Assembly: GCA_028829895.1 (NCBI GenBank)
Contig: CM054181.1
Coordinates: 105,969,860-106,033,859, forward strand
Source: Sinotaia quadrata
Taxonomy: Eukaryota > Mollusca > Gastropoda > Architaenioglossa > Viviparidae
Direction: 5' to 3'
DNA: 64,000 nt
Every line of letters begins with the position of its first letter. Within the stretch, counting starts at the first letter, position 1. The position numbers and the translations under genes are program-made. This document shows positions 24,023-35,272 of the stretch, piece after piece. The notes beneath the pieces were generated by a model, which worked only from the letters and a program-made list of their open reading frames with translations, was not told the origin of the DNA and made no database searches.

Positions 24023-24680
24023 GGTAAAAGAACACCAGACGAGGCAAGATAAAAGAAGGACGCTAGAGGAGACAAGATAAAAAAAAGAAGGACGCTAGAC
24101 AAGACGATAAAAGAAGGACGCTAGACGAGGCAAAATAAAAGAAGGACGCTAGACGAGACAAGATAAAAGAAGGACGCTAGACGAGACAAAATAAAAGAAG
24201 GACGCTAGACGAGACAAGATAAAAAAGAAGGACGCTAGACGAGACAAGATAAAAGAAGGACGCTAGACAAGACGATAAAAGAAGGACGCTAGACAAGACG
24301 ATAAAAGAAGGACGCTAGACGAGACAAGATAAAAGAAGGACGCTAGACGAGACAAGATAAAAGAAGGACGCTAGACGAGACAAAATAAAAGAAGGACGCT
24401 AGACGAGACAAGATAAAAAAGAAGGACGCTAGACGAGACAAACTAGAAGCAAACTAGGAGAGACAAACCTGAAAAGGGGATAGCACAGATAAACTATACG
24501 AGACAAAGAGGCAATGTAGAAGAGATAGACCGGCAGAGGCAAACCAGAAGAGGCTGACTAGAGGAGACAAACTAGAACATACCAACCAGAAAAGGGGGTA
24601 GCAGAGATAAACAAAAGAGACTAGCTACAAGAGATAACCTAGAAAAAACCAGCTAGCAGAGATAACCTAAAAGAAACACC
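24023..24680. repeat. 28-bp minisatellite with length variants
   Basis: The core region to 24445 has units 'gataaaagaaggacgctaga' plus CGAGACAA. Some units lack the CGAGACAA part, or have an inserted AAAAAG. The order of long and short variants is itself partly duplicated, indicating multi-unit copying. 24446-24680 is a decayed fringe (agagacaaac words). Confidence 0.93.
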
Positions 24681-25129
24681 TAGAAGAGTCAGACTATAGA
24701 AAAAGGTAAGAAGCAACGGACTCAAAATGAATGAAGCAAAATGAAGTCAGAGAATCGAATAGAAGAGAAATACCTGATGCGACAAACTAAAGAGTGATTA
24801 CAATAGGCAGACTATCTATCTATATATAGCAGATAGACTAGTAAACTGAGAGTTAACATCAGGGAAACGAAATAGTCAAAGCAGACAATTATAACAAAGA
24901 CAAACATATTATAACAAAGGATAAAGAACAAGATACATATGCCTAAAAGTATGGACACAATCCCGAGGTCAAGCCACGGATAAAGAGAGCAATTAGTATT
25001 TTTTTTTAAAGTAAAGAAAGAAAGACACCTCAATTCACCGCTGTACCTTAACGTGTCTGTCGATTCCATTTGAATAAACTATGAATACTAATTACCTGTA
25101 TGATTAAATAATCACTTCTGTGAGGTCCA
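24681..25129. other. A-rich spacer
   Basis: A short TCTA stretch lies at 24809-24830. Nothing else is recognisable. Confidence 0.55.
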
Positions 25130-25385
25130 GGTTTTCTTGCTTCTGCTCAGAGTGCAAAGGGCGCGAATAAAAATGACGTCACCGCGCGTTATCTCTCATG
25201 GGTGACAGATGCCGCTTCACAGCTCGACAGCTAGTAAACGTCTGGAGGAGGGCGGGGATGATGAGTTTATGATATTATACTCCTGCACGAACCGCAGTCC
25301 CGGGAGTTCTGGAGTATGATATCAGAGCGCCATCTGCCGCTGAAGATGAAGCATGTTATAATTTACGGCTCGACTCCAAATTAAA
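25130..25385. promoter_or_regulatory. GC-rich complex block with CRE and hairpin, candidate regulatory element
   Basis: About 255 bp with clearly higher GC and CpG than its surroundings. It contains a perfect TGACGTCA (25174-25181), GCGCG words, and an inverted repeat with arms 25270-25283 and 25311-25324 (13 of 14 pairs) around a GC-rich loop. Promoter or enhancer function is inference. No gene is visible next to it. Confidence 0.35.
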
Positions 25386-26498
25386 AGAAAAGCGTACACA
25401 AGACAGTGCCTTGTGCTTGGCTGAAGATAATTTTATTTATTTTTTTCTTTTCTTAAAATTTCTTCTGATTGTTTGTGACATTTTAGTCGGCCTACACATT
25501 TTTACAACAAAAAAATCCCCTAATTTTAACTTATTGATTGCAGACCCAAGAAAAATACAAAACTGAAATGGCAAATTGCATTGACTTCCTCTCTACTACA
25601 GGAAAGTGGTTAAAAGATAATAAAAAAAAAAAGTGAGCCATGAAATTATCATGGAAAATGAAATGAAAGATATCTACGTAGCGAAAGTATGACAAAGTAT
25701 TCCTATTAAAAATAAGTTGTTTATTAAAGGTAGGAAAGATAACTTTTAGTCTTCCCTGTAGTACACAGAACTTGAATAATTCATGGGGAAAATGTGAGGT
25801 GAGCAACAGAAAAATGAACAACAAAAACAAAACTCTTGTGATCTTCAACAAAGAGTGAAAATTTCGAGGTCAGTATAGTGAGGTATGAATATCACACACT
25901 TTAAATGACCCACACCCACACACACACACGTAATTTTATTTAGGCTTTCGCGTTCGTTTCTATCTTTTCCTGGTTTCGCAGGAGGGAGCACACAAACATG
26001 GGCTGATTTTAAGTGTGGAAAAGAGATAATTATATAATGCAGTCTGTAAGTTAAAGTGACACAACGGAGTGAAAGATTTGTCAGCTAATCCTGTATGGTA
26101 GGATTATTCATGGCAATATCATTTTAGTATTTTTCAAATCCTGGAGGACGGAATTGAATTGGCAACAAGATTTCAACATTTGTCAGTCAATCCTGGAGGA
26201 TGGGATTACTTTTTGCAACTCTTTTCTGATTCACTGATTGGCTGCTTGGTTGATAACTGCTTAACGTTTACTTCCTACATTCGCTGATTTCGCGGTCGGG
26301 ACAATTTTCTTTATGTGATTGCTAGTGGGTTTGTTCTTGATGCTCCCATGTATGGTGAAGTCTGTGGCACACCGTGACCTAACCTATCGCATCATCCGAC
26401 TGTCGTGAATGAGCCACTATGAAAAGTAAAGCAATTGAAGAATCATCAGAATGTAGTCACTTAACGTATTTTATGTCTGACAGTACATCTGTAATAAC
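25386..26498. other. AT-rich unique spacer
   Basis: Minus-strand frame 25531-25851 (106 aa, hydrophobic and Phe-rich) arises in A/T-rich sequence and has no recognised domain. Around 26080-26220 the phrase 'caatcctggaggatggga' recurs in imperfect form. Confidence 0.5.
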
Positions 26499-26543
26499 AC
26501 ACACACACACGCGCGCGCGCACACACACACACACACACAAACA
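26499..26543. repeat. (CA)n/(CG)n microsatellite
   Basis: CA units flank a pure CG run at 26510-26520. Confidence 0.95.
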
Positions 26544-27052
26544 CAATTGTGTGCATAGTGAGGATTCTTTGTATTTGTATTCTTCATATAAAACTGTGTG
26601 AGAGGGTAACGCTCATACTGACAGTCCTTTTCCAGTGCCGGCGTTTGGTCCCTAAGGGCCCTGGATACGGTAAAATCTTGGTGCCCATGATATGATAAAT
26701 TTAACAAAACATACTTTGTTCTAAAACCTGCAGTATTTTCTTATTATTAACGCATACGGAAAGTAACCACTCTGAACTTCGAAATTTTGCTTTCTATCAC
26801 ACCACGAAGAAAGTTTCCTGAACTGGCAAGTTTTACTGACACGGAAGTCATGTGACTTGGTAGTGTTTTCATCCACGTTTTGTTAAAACCAAAATTTATG
26901 AGAATGACTTTCCTATCTCTCTGTTGGGCATATTTGTGGATGGAGATTAGAGAAATCTGAAGACTTGGCAACCGGATATTTAATTAAAATAAGTGCAAGT
27001 GTTGTCAGAGTGGAGCGGAAATTATCCTTGATCAGTTTAAGTTTTAAATATT
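26544..27052. other. unique spacer
   Basis: A short GC-richer patch at 26630-26665 contains an imperfect dyad (tccctaagggccctgga). No gene recognised. Confidence 0.5.
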
Positions 27053-27312
27053 CCATTCTCCACTAGAACAGTAACGTACAAGTTTAAAACTTTCCTGTCC
27101 TCAAGCAACAGTAACGTACACGTTTTGAAACTTCATTCTCCATTAGCAACAATAACTTGCAAGTGTTAAAACTTCCTAATCAACTAGCAACAACAATGTG
27201 CAAGTTTTAAAACATTCTTCTCCACTAGCAATAGTAACGTGCAAATTTTAACACTTTCTTTTCCTCTAGCAACAGTAACGTGCAAGTTTTAAGACTTTCT
27301 TCTCCACTAACA
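27053..27312. repeat. ~41-bp minisatellite (6 diverged units)
   Basis: Phrase 'agcaacagtaacgtgcaag' followed by TTTTAAAACTTTC and CTCCACT. Units differ by several substitutions, so the array is old. Confidence 0.92.
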
Positions 27313-28189
27313 TCAATTACGTGTAATTCTCTATATTTGTAAAGCAGGATAAAAGATTGTGAAAGTGCTCCAATTCGTCACCATCAGCAACAAATTGCTC
27401 GCCTTCCAATGGAGACCGTAGTCCCGTTCAGGCAAAAACGTCACAAAAGTTTATAGCCTCTCAGTCACATCCATGTCGCTAATCTCAGTTTCTTCTTCAA
27501 CTGAAAGTATTTCGTTCAAATTTCTATACTGTGCCTCTAGAGTCGGTTTCGATATTTGCGAATGTTGTGCACGGACACGCAGCACACACACACACACACA
27601 CCCATACACACATATACACAATCCCCACACTTCTTATTGTTGACCCAGTTGACCAAAATCACTCCTTCAGCTGAACTTGAATGGACAGAAGTGTTCCCTG
27701 AATTTGCTTACTCCGTGGCTCAAAGATTCTTCATCAGCGGATTCGTAAATTGATCATTCCTATATGCCGAATCCACTTTGAACCCAGGAATTTCAAGTCC
27801 TACTTTTTAAAATCTAATTCTGCTACATTGCTGGTTCCAGTCCCGAGTCTCGATATTCTGAGACGTGTTCCCAAAAGATTGAGCTGCTTCAACAATATCC
27901 ACCTGAGGACTTTACAAGGTCTTATGATGACGTCCACTTTCAACACAACATTGCGGTAAATCATTAATGAAGCCAAAATCCTGAATCTCTTGGCGTGAGA
28001 TGTCAGACGGGCAAACCTCCGATTTACATTTTTTTTTCTATTGACCACACCTGCTAGCTGCCAGAGCTGCAACGCATTTAGTTATTCATTCTATTTTTAT
28101 TTAATATATATAAATCTCGATTTCTGTGACTCCATAATTTTGGTACCCTTGCAGGTGCTCTTATTAGTCTATGCCAACCGGCACTGCAC
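27313..28189. other. unique spacer with short (CA)n
   Basis: CA-rich tract at 27583-27620. Conflicting frames 27750-27959 (+) and 27800-28072 (-) are not recognised. Confidence 0.5.
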
Positions 28190-28670
28190 TTATTTGTCGC
28201 CAGTCAGTCAGTCAGTCAGTCCGTCACATCTATTAGACATCTGATGTTGGATCCGATATCAATATACTGGTCAATCGATAATCTAGTTGTTCAGTCGTTG
28301 ACAATTTGTCGTCATTTCAGTTATTAGTCAGCTGAATAATCGGTCATTAATTCAGCATTTAAATATTTTATCATTCGGTCAATTAATGATTTCTTTCAGT
28401 CGGTCCTTACACGTATTCCGGTTATTAATTTACATACCAGACGTAAGACAATAGTTTAAAAGGTCAATAACTCAGTTAGCTTACCAACGTTCAGTAAAAC
28501 AGTAATCAGTCAATCATCAGTACGTGATTTCGTCAGTAGTCAGTAATATTCATTCATTCAATCGCTAAGTCATCATTCAGTAATTGCCAGTCATTAAATC
28601 ACATATTCAGTCGTCCAGTTAGTAAGTCATTGTTCTTCATCAGTCAGTCACTAAGTCGGCGGCCAGTCAG
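28190..28670. repeat. decayed (CAGT)n-rich region
   Basis: A clean (CAGT)5 core lies at 28201-28222, followed by about 440 bp enriched in 'cagt', 'tcagtcag' and 'gtcatt' words without strict period. This is the profile of an old tetranucleotide array. Confidence 0.7.
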
Positions 28671-28843
28671 ACATATCCACAGTCACTTAATTATCCTTTC
28701 TCTCAGCGTTTACAGCAGTTACTATGTAGCTTTGCAATTTTCTCGATATTTCTCTCACTGTTTTTCTTCTTTTACTTCCCCTCTCAAACTAATTCAGTTT
28801 CAATTCGATTACAGCCATTGCATGAATTTTATTTATTTAAGAC

Positions 28844-28844
<1 letters not shown>

Positions 28845-28922
<78 letters not shown>
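28845..28922. repeat. (GT)n microsatellite
   Basis: 39 GT units. The 177-aa plus frame 28630-29163 runs through this tract and (CT)n and is not credible. Confidence 0.97.
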
Positions 28923-28925
<3 letters not shown>

Positions 28926-29118
28926 GGTATCGCTAGGGCTAAGTAGTAATTTTAAATTGCTCTGCCTACTTGTAAATTATTTTCTTACAGTACTTTTCTT
29001 GGTCCTCGCGACCTGGCAACTCCAGCTGCGTCCACCGGCGTTTGCACCAGTTACTATAGCTTTGCAATTTTCTCGATATTTCTTTCGCTCGCTCTTTCCT
29101 TTTCTTACCCACTCACTC

Positions 29119-29159
<41 letters not shown>
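29119..29159. repeat. (CT)n microsatellite
   Basis: About 19 CT units. Confidence 0.96.
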
Positions 29160-29163
<4 letters not shown>

Positions 29164-29281
29164 TTTTTCTTGTTCAGAAGACTTTCTTTGTATCTCACTT
29201 TTCTCGACTCTCAAGGTATTTCATGCTTTTTGTTTGTCCCATCAGCAACTCTCTCCCCTCCCGTCCTATACATCCCGTTTG

Positions 29282-29398
29282 TTTTTCATTCACAAGTTTA
29301 TGTAATAACTGACTGATTTAGAGACTAGAGATGATTGTTATTTTTCAGTCACAAGTTTATGTAATAACTGACTGATTTAGAGACTAGAGATGATTGCT
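29282..29398. repeat. 59-bp tandem duplication
   Basis: Two units, nearly identical ('agtttatgtaataactgact' ... 'agactagagatgattg'), differing at one or two positions. This indicates a young duplication. Confidence 0.95.
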
Positions 29399-30286
29399 TG
29401 CTATTTTATTTTTTAGAAATAGGAAGGGCCTAATACTAGTAATAACGGAAGAACGTAATATTCGCCGATCTATTTTGCAATTATTAGAAGTTTGAACTCT
29501 GAAACGTGAAGAGCGAAAGACGAGTCTGAATGCAGTTAACTGAAATTTGAAACCTGTGTCGCAAAAAAAAAAAGGAAAACTGCAACATGAACAAAACAAT
29601 ACAGAGTTAAAAACCCAGAAAGGCGCAAGCAGAAATGTGTTGTCATATGATAACCGACACCATGCTGCGCTTGTTTAGCTAATTTATGCAAAAGTGATTA
29701 ATATTAATTCGCGCACGTACCTTCCGCCCATACCTGTGATGCTGAAAAAAAAGCAGTGCTACTTTCAATTTTTACTCCAAATCTGTTAACTTTGTAATTA
29801 CTTTTCAAGCTTTGTGTATTGAAGAATACAGCTGTTCGTGCAAGCCGAATTTCGCTGTCTCCTAAACCTAGCACACCTCACCTTTTCGATAAGAAATTCA
29901 TAGCGTAATGGGAACTAATTTCGTAGTTCCTACAGTTCATCTGGTATAATAACGCACTTATTACACCCTCTAGTGTAACAGAATATGGCGCACACTTGAA
30001 TGTGTCGAAGTAGTTCGATTTCAACAATAATCTATGACGTTTGCGAAGAACAAATGAAGGCTACGAAATTGCACGTGTGAGAAGAAATAATCTGTCTCAC
30101 ACACACACACACACTTCAGAGTTCAGAACGTTCTGTAATTCGTATTAAAAGTATTCATCAGGGGCCATAACTCACAAAATGTAAAAATAAATAATTAGAT
30201 AGGTCGTTTATCTATTTTTGGCCTTGATAGTTTCCCTCAAATATAATATATATACATTTAACGTTTGAGCGACTTCCTGTGTGCAG
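29399..30286. other. AT-rich unique spacer upstream of candidate exon
   Basis: Short (CA)n lies at 30097-30114 and (AT)n at 30241-30253. If the exon at 30287 is real, this would be intron. Confidence 0.45.
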
Positions 30287-30504
30287 GTATGGGATGGAGA
30301 AGATACCGGAAGATATTTTCAAGAAAATTTCATTGTGTTCTAGGTCACCGTGCCCCTCCTGACCTAGATTTTACTTTTTCAATCACGGTTGGCCCAGTGC
30401 AGTCACTCGGCGAGTATGACAAGGCTCGACAAGACACATTGTATGACAAACTCTCAAAGAAACTAACAGCAATGGGTGCTACTGCTAAGAAGAAAAAGGG
30501 CTGA
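30287..30504 (+). CDS. candidate terminal coding exon, unknown product
   Basis: The open frame covers 30265-30504 and ends in TGA. Two AG acceptors with fair pyrimidine tracts keep the same phase, one ending at 30286 (cttcctgtgtgcag) and one at 30343 (cattgtgttctag). The C-terminal 53 residues look protein-like: mixed composition, 'GPVQSLGEYDKARQDTLYDK', then a lysine-rich tail ending KKKKG. An AATAAA polyadenylation signal lies at 30718-30723, about 214 bp after the stop. GC is higher than in the flanks. I do not recognise the family. The alternative is a retrocopy fragment or chance frame. Confidence 0.35.
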
Positions 30505-30727
30505 CAGCCACTGATGATACTGTAACAGAAGTTAGACAATGACGAAATAGTTCAAGGTCGTCAGCTGAATGTATGACAATGACTGAACAGTCGTCAAGAA
30601 AAGGGAATTACTAAGCAATTCACGTGTGAAAGTGATCGTGGGGGGTGGGTTGGATGCTACATGAAAGAAAAGTCACATTAAAAAAGTACAATCATGTCAA
30701 AGTATTTATTAACGGTAAATAAAGTAG
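30505..30727 (+). other. possible 3' UTR of the candidate exon
   Basis: Non-repetitive, no open frame, with AATAAA at 30718-30723. Assigned only by position after the stop codon at 30502-30504. Confidence 0.25.
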
Positions 30728-30797
30728 GCAATGGCTCATGGTTTAACTGTTCGCTCAAGTAGTGTGTTATTCGAATTTTTTTAGGGGTGAAATATGC
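30728..30797 (+). mobile_element. tRNA-derived SINE-like unit, copy 1
   Basis: Begins 'atggctcatggtttaac' (A-box-like) and has 'tattcgaattt' (B-box-like) about 28 bp later, followed by 'ttaggggtg' and a (GT)n tail at 30798-30838. Parallel in layout to the unit at 30998. tRNA-derived SINEs are established in cephalopods. The exact family is not identified. Confidence 0.6.

Positions 30798-30838
<41 letters not shown>
30798..30838. repeat. (GT)n tail
   Basis: About 18 GT units directly after the SINE-like unit. Confidence 0.95.
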
Positions 30839-30841
<3 letters not shown>

Positions 30842-30997
30842 TCGCTTACTGTACACATACATTCCAATTCAATGAGTATATGATTTATTTATGCTTAGCT
30901 ATGTTGTTATACATGAAGCCCATGTACATGCGTATTATAGATTGAGTAACAAAAAATAGATATTTATAAACCGAGTAACAATAAATTGGAAGTAAGA

Positions 30998-31061
30998 GAT
31001 GGGGCAGTGGTTAACCTCTCGCTCAAGAAGACCGTGCTCGATTCTCGCTAGGGGTTACTAG

Positions 31062-31062
<1 letters not shown>
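30998..31062 (+). mobile_element. tRNA-derived SINE-like unit, copy 2
   Basis: Has 'ggggcagtggttaacc' (A-box-like, 31001-31016), 'ctcgctcaagaag', then 'gctcgattctc' (B-box-like, 31036-31046) and 'gctaggggtta', followed by (GT)n. Shares 'tcgctcaag' and 'aggggt' with copy 1. Confidence 0.65.

Positions 31063-31125
<63 letters not shown>
31063..31125. repeat. (GT)n tail
   Basis: About 30 GT units after SINE copy 2, continuing as an imperfect GT-rich stretch to 31170. Confidence 0.96.
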
Positions 31126-31128
<3 letters not shown>

Positions 31129-31170
31129 TGTGTATACATGCGTGTGTGTGAGTGTGTATATACGTGCGTG

Positions 31171-31880
31171 GACACAAATATATAATTAGTGATATCTCTA
31201 TTGTGAATTTTTCCTCCTCATATCAGATTACATTTCTGACGTTGTAATTTTCCTATAGCAGTGGGACCAAAGTCACTGGAAAAGTGTCACATACAAAAGT
31301 CAGAAGAAACTAATAAAATTTATTATAACAACAGTCGTTATTTGTGTATATATGTGTATGAACACTTATACATATTTCTTCTGATCTGAATGCTTTAAAG
31401 GTTTGGTTTGGTTTGAATTATTTCATTATTTCTTTCTGATACATTTGACGTACTATGTCAGTTCGATAGTTTTCGTCTGAAATTTTATAACGCTATATAT
31501 TTCAACCGAAATTCATTTACATACGTGTAAAAATGGCGCAAATGTTAATTTTTCGTATGAATGGTTCGAGCCCTGTAGAACTGCACTCCCAATAAAATCA
31601 AACGAATTATTTTAAATGTTGACTGGTATTCTTGATAATTCTAATTCCCCTGTTCTACTGTGCGATTATATATTTTGAATATGAACACTGCGGCAAAAAG
31701 TGTTATTTATTTATTTACTTAGTATTTGAAAATAATACTATTTTTGTATTATTCTTAAAACTGTTCATAATTCTCACCCGTCAAATCTGTCAAACTTTTA
31801 TTATTGGATGTCAGATTAATTGATGAGTTTTCCTTTAGTTTCGCCTATTATGAATATATGTTTCCAATTCTAGATGTACT
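31171..31880. other. AT-rich unique spacer
   Basis: No repeats or genes recognised. A GTCAC-rich sentence at 31270-31305 faintly recalls the start of family B. Confidence 0.5.
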
Positions 31881-31884
31881 GTGT

Positions 31885-31899
31885 GCATGTGTGTGTGTA

Positions 31900-31942
<43 letters not shown>

Positions 31943-31952
31943 GAGAGAGAGA
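31885..31952. repeat. (GT)n/(GA)n compound microsatellite
   Basis: A GT-rich lead is followed by about 20 GA units with one GTGA break. Confidence 0.95.
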
Positions 31953-32063
31953 ATAACTGATAAAGTAGAGAAATTATTGTTAAGAACGAAGATTAATTAT
32001 CTCTAATTAATAATGAAATGGTCCTACACCATATACATGTATAGTGTCTGTGTGTGTGAGTGT

Positions 32064-32110
32064 AGGGGGCGCTTCCGGCTTCCGCCGCTTTCGCGCGTAT
32101 AGTGTCCTCG
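32064..32110. promoter_or_regulatory. CpG-rich 47-bp cluster of ETS- and E2F-like sites
   Basis: In otherwise AT-rich DNA, this segment contains two CTTCCG cores (reverse-complement CGGAAG, ETS-like) and TTTCGCGCG (E2F-like), about 25 bp before the 5' end of family A copy A3. A promoter is possible. Evidence is motif clustering only. Confidence 0.25.
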
Positions 32111-32132
32111 CTATAATACATAATATATAGTA

Positions 32133-33712
32133 TTGTGGCGAAGTAGATTTGCCTCTCCCTATTTCTAGACTTAATAATTATATCTTTGTTGCCAATGTTA
32201 ACGTGACCCGACCTTGGCCATTGCTTGTTATATATCTTAGCCAACATCTCAAGTAAAGAATGTGCTTTTCTTGCTGATAAAATCTAAACGGTTTTAGTTG
32301 GATGAGTAGTTATTATTATCCAATTGTTAAGATTCAGAAGAACCAGACCAGCCAATGGGATGAGATTAAAGTTTACCTGTTGAAAAAGATTTATTTTCTA
32401 ATCCCTTTGAAACTGATGTGGAAAAAGTCCAGTCATTAAAGGCGGCTGTTAACTTAATGGTGCATGAAAGATTGAGAGAGAATGGACTTTAAAAAAATAT
32501 TTCATGCATTTTAGCTAGTGATGTGTTATACTTGCATTTTATGCATAGATAAATTATGTGAGTAGACTATTATTTTTATAAATTATGGACTATGATGCTT
32601 GTATGTAGTATGCTAAACACTTCATTTTGTTTCTAGTAAACTGATTCATAAAATCATTGTTGTATTTATTATGCTATGTTTGTGTATTAGGCTAATAAAT
32701 ACTGTTGCAGGAAACTGCAAGTTGAGACTTGAATGTAAGAAGGAATGGATTAGCGATGAATAAACTGGAAACATAGCATTTGTTCTCTGATTATATTTTA
32801 CAGGGAAGAAGCAGCCTTTCACTAGTTTTTTTTTCACTAGATCTCCCAGTTTACTGATTTACGAACCACTACAACCATGATAGATTCGAGAAGTTTCTAT
32901 CCCTAGTGTGGAAGTATAAGGCTACACTGCACTCTGTTGGTGAATGGTGGCAAAGTATGCTCGACTACATCGTGGAATATCTAATACAAGGAAATTACTG
33001 GAAAATGCTACATAGTCGTTCTGCTTGAGGGAACTAATACAGTGAAGGAGTTCCCAGCTGAGTCTCGAGAGAACAGTGGCTGATGGAACATTTTGCAGCA
33101 TGCTAGAAGACATGTGAAACTGACAATTCTACTGTGATGATAAACTTGTGACTTGTGAGAGAATATTGTGGACTCACCTTGATAAGGTTACATACAAACT
33201 ATTATTGCTATAATCTCTATAACTCCATTTCTGTTCTCTGAACTATCCTGTGATTTATATTGACACTAATCTGTTGAATTATGGGTTAGAATATAAAACT
33301 GTATAAACATTGAATTTGAATGTGGTTCATGGAAATATTGGTCATGTAATCTTTTCATTGTATTTGCTATATGTATATTTGATTGTAGATTTAATATATT
33401 TATTGTTAAATTTAATTATCTTTTCACACATATTGATAACCATATGTTTAAGAGATAGTGGGTGGGTGAGGGATCGCTAAATATAGATTATAGACGGATA
33501 TATCTTCTTCCACTTATGGAAATATTGTGTGACAGTGAATGTTTGTCTTTAATGTTGTGGAAGAGTGAAAACGTTTTCTGCACCCCGCATATCCGCCAAG
33601 TGAGAGAGACGAGTGGTGTCTTTTGAAAAATTGTTAATAACATAAATTAAGAGTCTCATCTCTTGTAATTATTTATGGATGATTAATAATAATAATAATC
33701 ATCATCATCATA
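32133..33712 (+). mobile_element. dispersed repeat family A, copy A3 (near full length, ~1.58 kb)
   Basis: Begins 'ttgtggcgaagtagatttgc'. It carries every landmark seen in A1, then the 3' half shared with A4 and A5: 'actccatttctgttctctga', 'atatatttattgttaaattt', 'taatgttgtggaagag', 'ccgccaagtgagagagacga'. It ends in a TAATAATAAT/ATC tail at 33687-33712. There are no long open frames, terminal inverted repeats or obvious target duplications. The fixed 5' start with a 3' simple-sequence tail favours a non-autonomous retroelement. The class is inference. Confidence 0.8.
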
Positions 33713-33914
33713 ATCATAAACACATGCCTGTGTGGTGTTGTGTCACAAATATAAATATACAATAAACATAATACGTACAAACAAACATGACTAAATCTTT
33801 GATGTGATACTTTTTAATGACTTCATTTCTCTTGTGGTATACTGTCACTTTTTTCGTAGCAAACTTTGTGCCATTTTACCCGTGCCTGTTATTTTCTGAC
33901 TGTCACCGTTTTCA

Positions 33915-34425
33915 ATTTTAACCGTGACTGCTTTCCCTGCTGACTGTGACTGCTTTATCCACTGACTGTGACTGCTTTCCCTGCTGACTATGACTGCTTT
34001 CTCTGCTAAATGTGATTGTTTTCCCTGCTGACTGATTGTTTTCCTTGTTGAGTGTGACAGCTTTCCTGCTGACTGTGATTGTTTTTCCTTCTGACTGTGA
34101 TTGTTTCCCCTGCTGACTGTGATAGTTTCCCTCACTGACTGTGACAGCTTTTTCTGCTGTGATTGCGATAGCTTCCCTCACTGACTGTGATTGTTTTCTC
34201 TGTTGACTGTGACAGCTTTTCCTGACTGTGATTGTTTCCCCTTGCTGACTGTGATTGTTTTCCCTGCTGACTGTGAACTTTTCCTGCTGACTGTGATTGT
34301 TTTCCTTGCTGACTGATAGCTTTTCCTGCTGACTGTGACTCTTGTCCCTGCTGACAGTGACTTCTTTCTTCGCTGACTGACAGGTTTTTCCCACTGTTAT
34401 TGATTTCCCTGCTGACTGATTGTTT
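33915..34425. repeat. ~22-bp minisatellite (~22 units)
   Basis: Phrase 'ctgactgtgattgttttccc' plus TG, with 20-24-bp length variants. Because 22 is not a multiple of three, the minus-strand translation cycles through three peptides (SQQGKQ, SAGKA, TVSRE). This gives overlapping minus frames up to 187 aa, all artefacts. Confidence 0.93.
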
Positions 34426-35266
34426 ATGTGAAGCAATGTGTTTTTGATGTATCGCGGTCGCTTTTTCCATTGAAAATGCATCCGTCTCTAATGCATTTTC
34501 TTTCATTTGTATTCTCCGAGTAGCAAGAATTGTGTAAATTAATATAGTATCAAATAATCCTCGTTGAAATCGTACCGATACAGTTGTTCTCCAGCAATGA
34601 GACAAATTAATATTCTCTCCCCACCCATCCATCCTATCGCTATAAACTGCACGTCATTATTATATACAGCATAATGTATAAGTGGCGTATGTTTGTGTAC
34701 TTTTTCAGTGTGCTTTTCTGTAATGTAAAACAAACATAGTTGATTAATTATTTTTGGGAAAGCGTACGCCAGTGAATAACAAACCACTAATTAGGCCACC
34801 CGCATTTCAAATGCGAGTGTAAATTGCACTAGGGTGCTGATGGTATTGTGCATGCCACTCACCCGATCCAACATGAGATTGTTTACAGGTGTTGATGAAT
34901 CACACACCAGGCGTTCAGCACCCTTAAAAACAATTTCTTTTTCTTTTTGTTTAGGTGCCCACGAAGTTTCCGTCGTAGTAAGTTATATCTGTCCGACGGC
35001 CTAGTTTCACTTTGGATCGAGGATGGCCTGTATCGCTCACGCCTCTGACAGACATATTTAGGGTCTTGACTTCGTAATGCCCACAATCACCGGTAAGCTG
35101 GGCACTGAATACGAGTCAAATAAAAATGCCAGAGCGAGTGGACCCATGGCCATGCGGGAACAAAGACACCTGGGGTGTCCAGTTCGAGGATTATCATAGG
35201 AGGATTCTCAAAAAATAAATATTGGAACTCTACCACTGTTCGCATTTCTGTAAGGATTGTGTGTGT
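34426..35266. other. complex spacer with exon-like signals near 34932-35091
   Basis: A small perfect hairpin (CGCATTT/AAATGCG) lies at 34800-34814. A very good polypyrimidine tract plus AG (tttctttttctttttgtttag) ends near 34954, and a donor-like CCG|GTAAGC lies near 35090. No frame is open across the interval, so it cannot be a simple coding exon. A non-coding exon or chance remain possible. Confidence 0.35.
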
Positions 35267-35272
35267 ACGCGT

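Noticed and set aside
25531..25851. 106-aa hydrophobic minus frame
   Set aside because: Composition follows the A/T-rich plus strand. No domain, no splice or start support.
33918..34632. 187-aa and 166-aa Ser/Gln-rich minus frames resembling a repetitive secreted protein
   Set aside because: Produced by the 22-bp minisatellite. The peptides change frame at each unit length.
34800..34870. Possible tRNA or tRNA-like fold around the CGCATTT hairpin
   Set aside because: No convincing acceptor stem, anticodon arm or B box in the right spacing.
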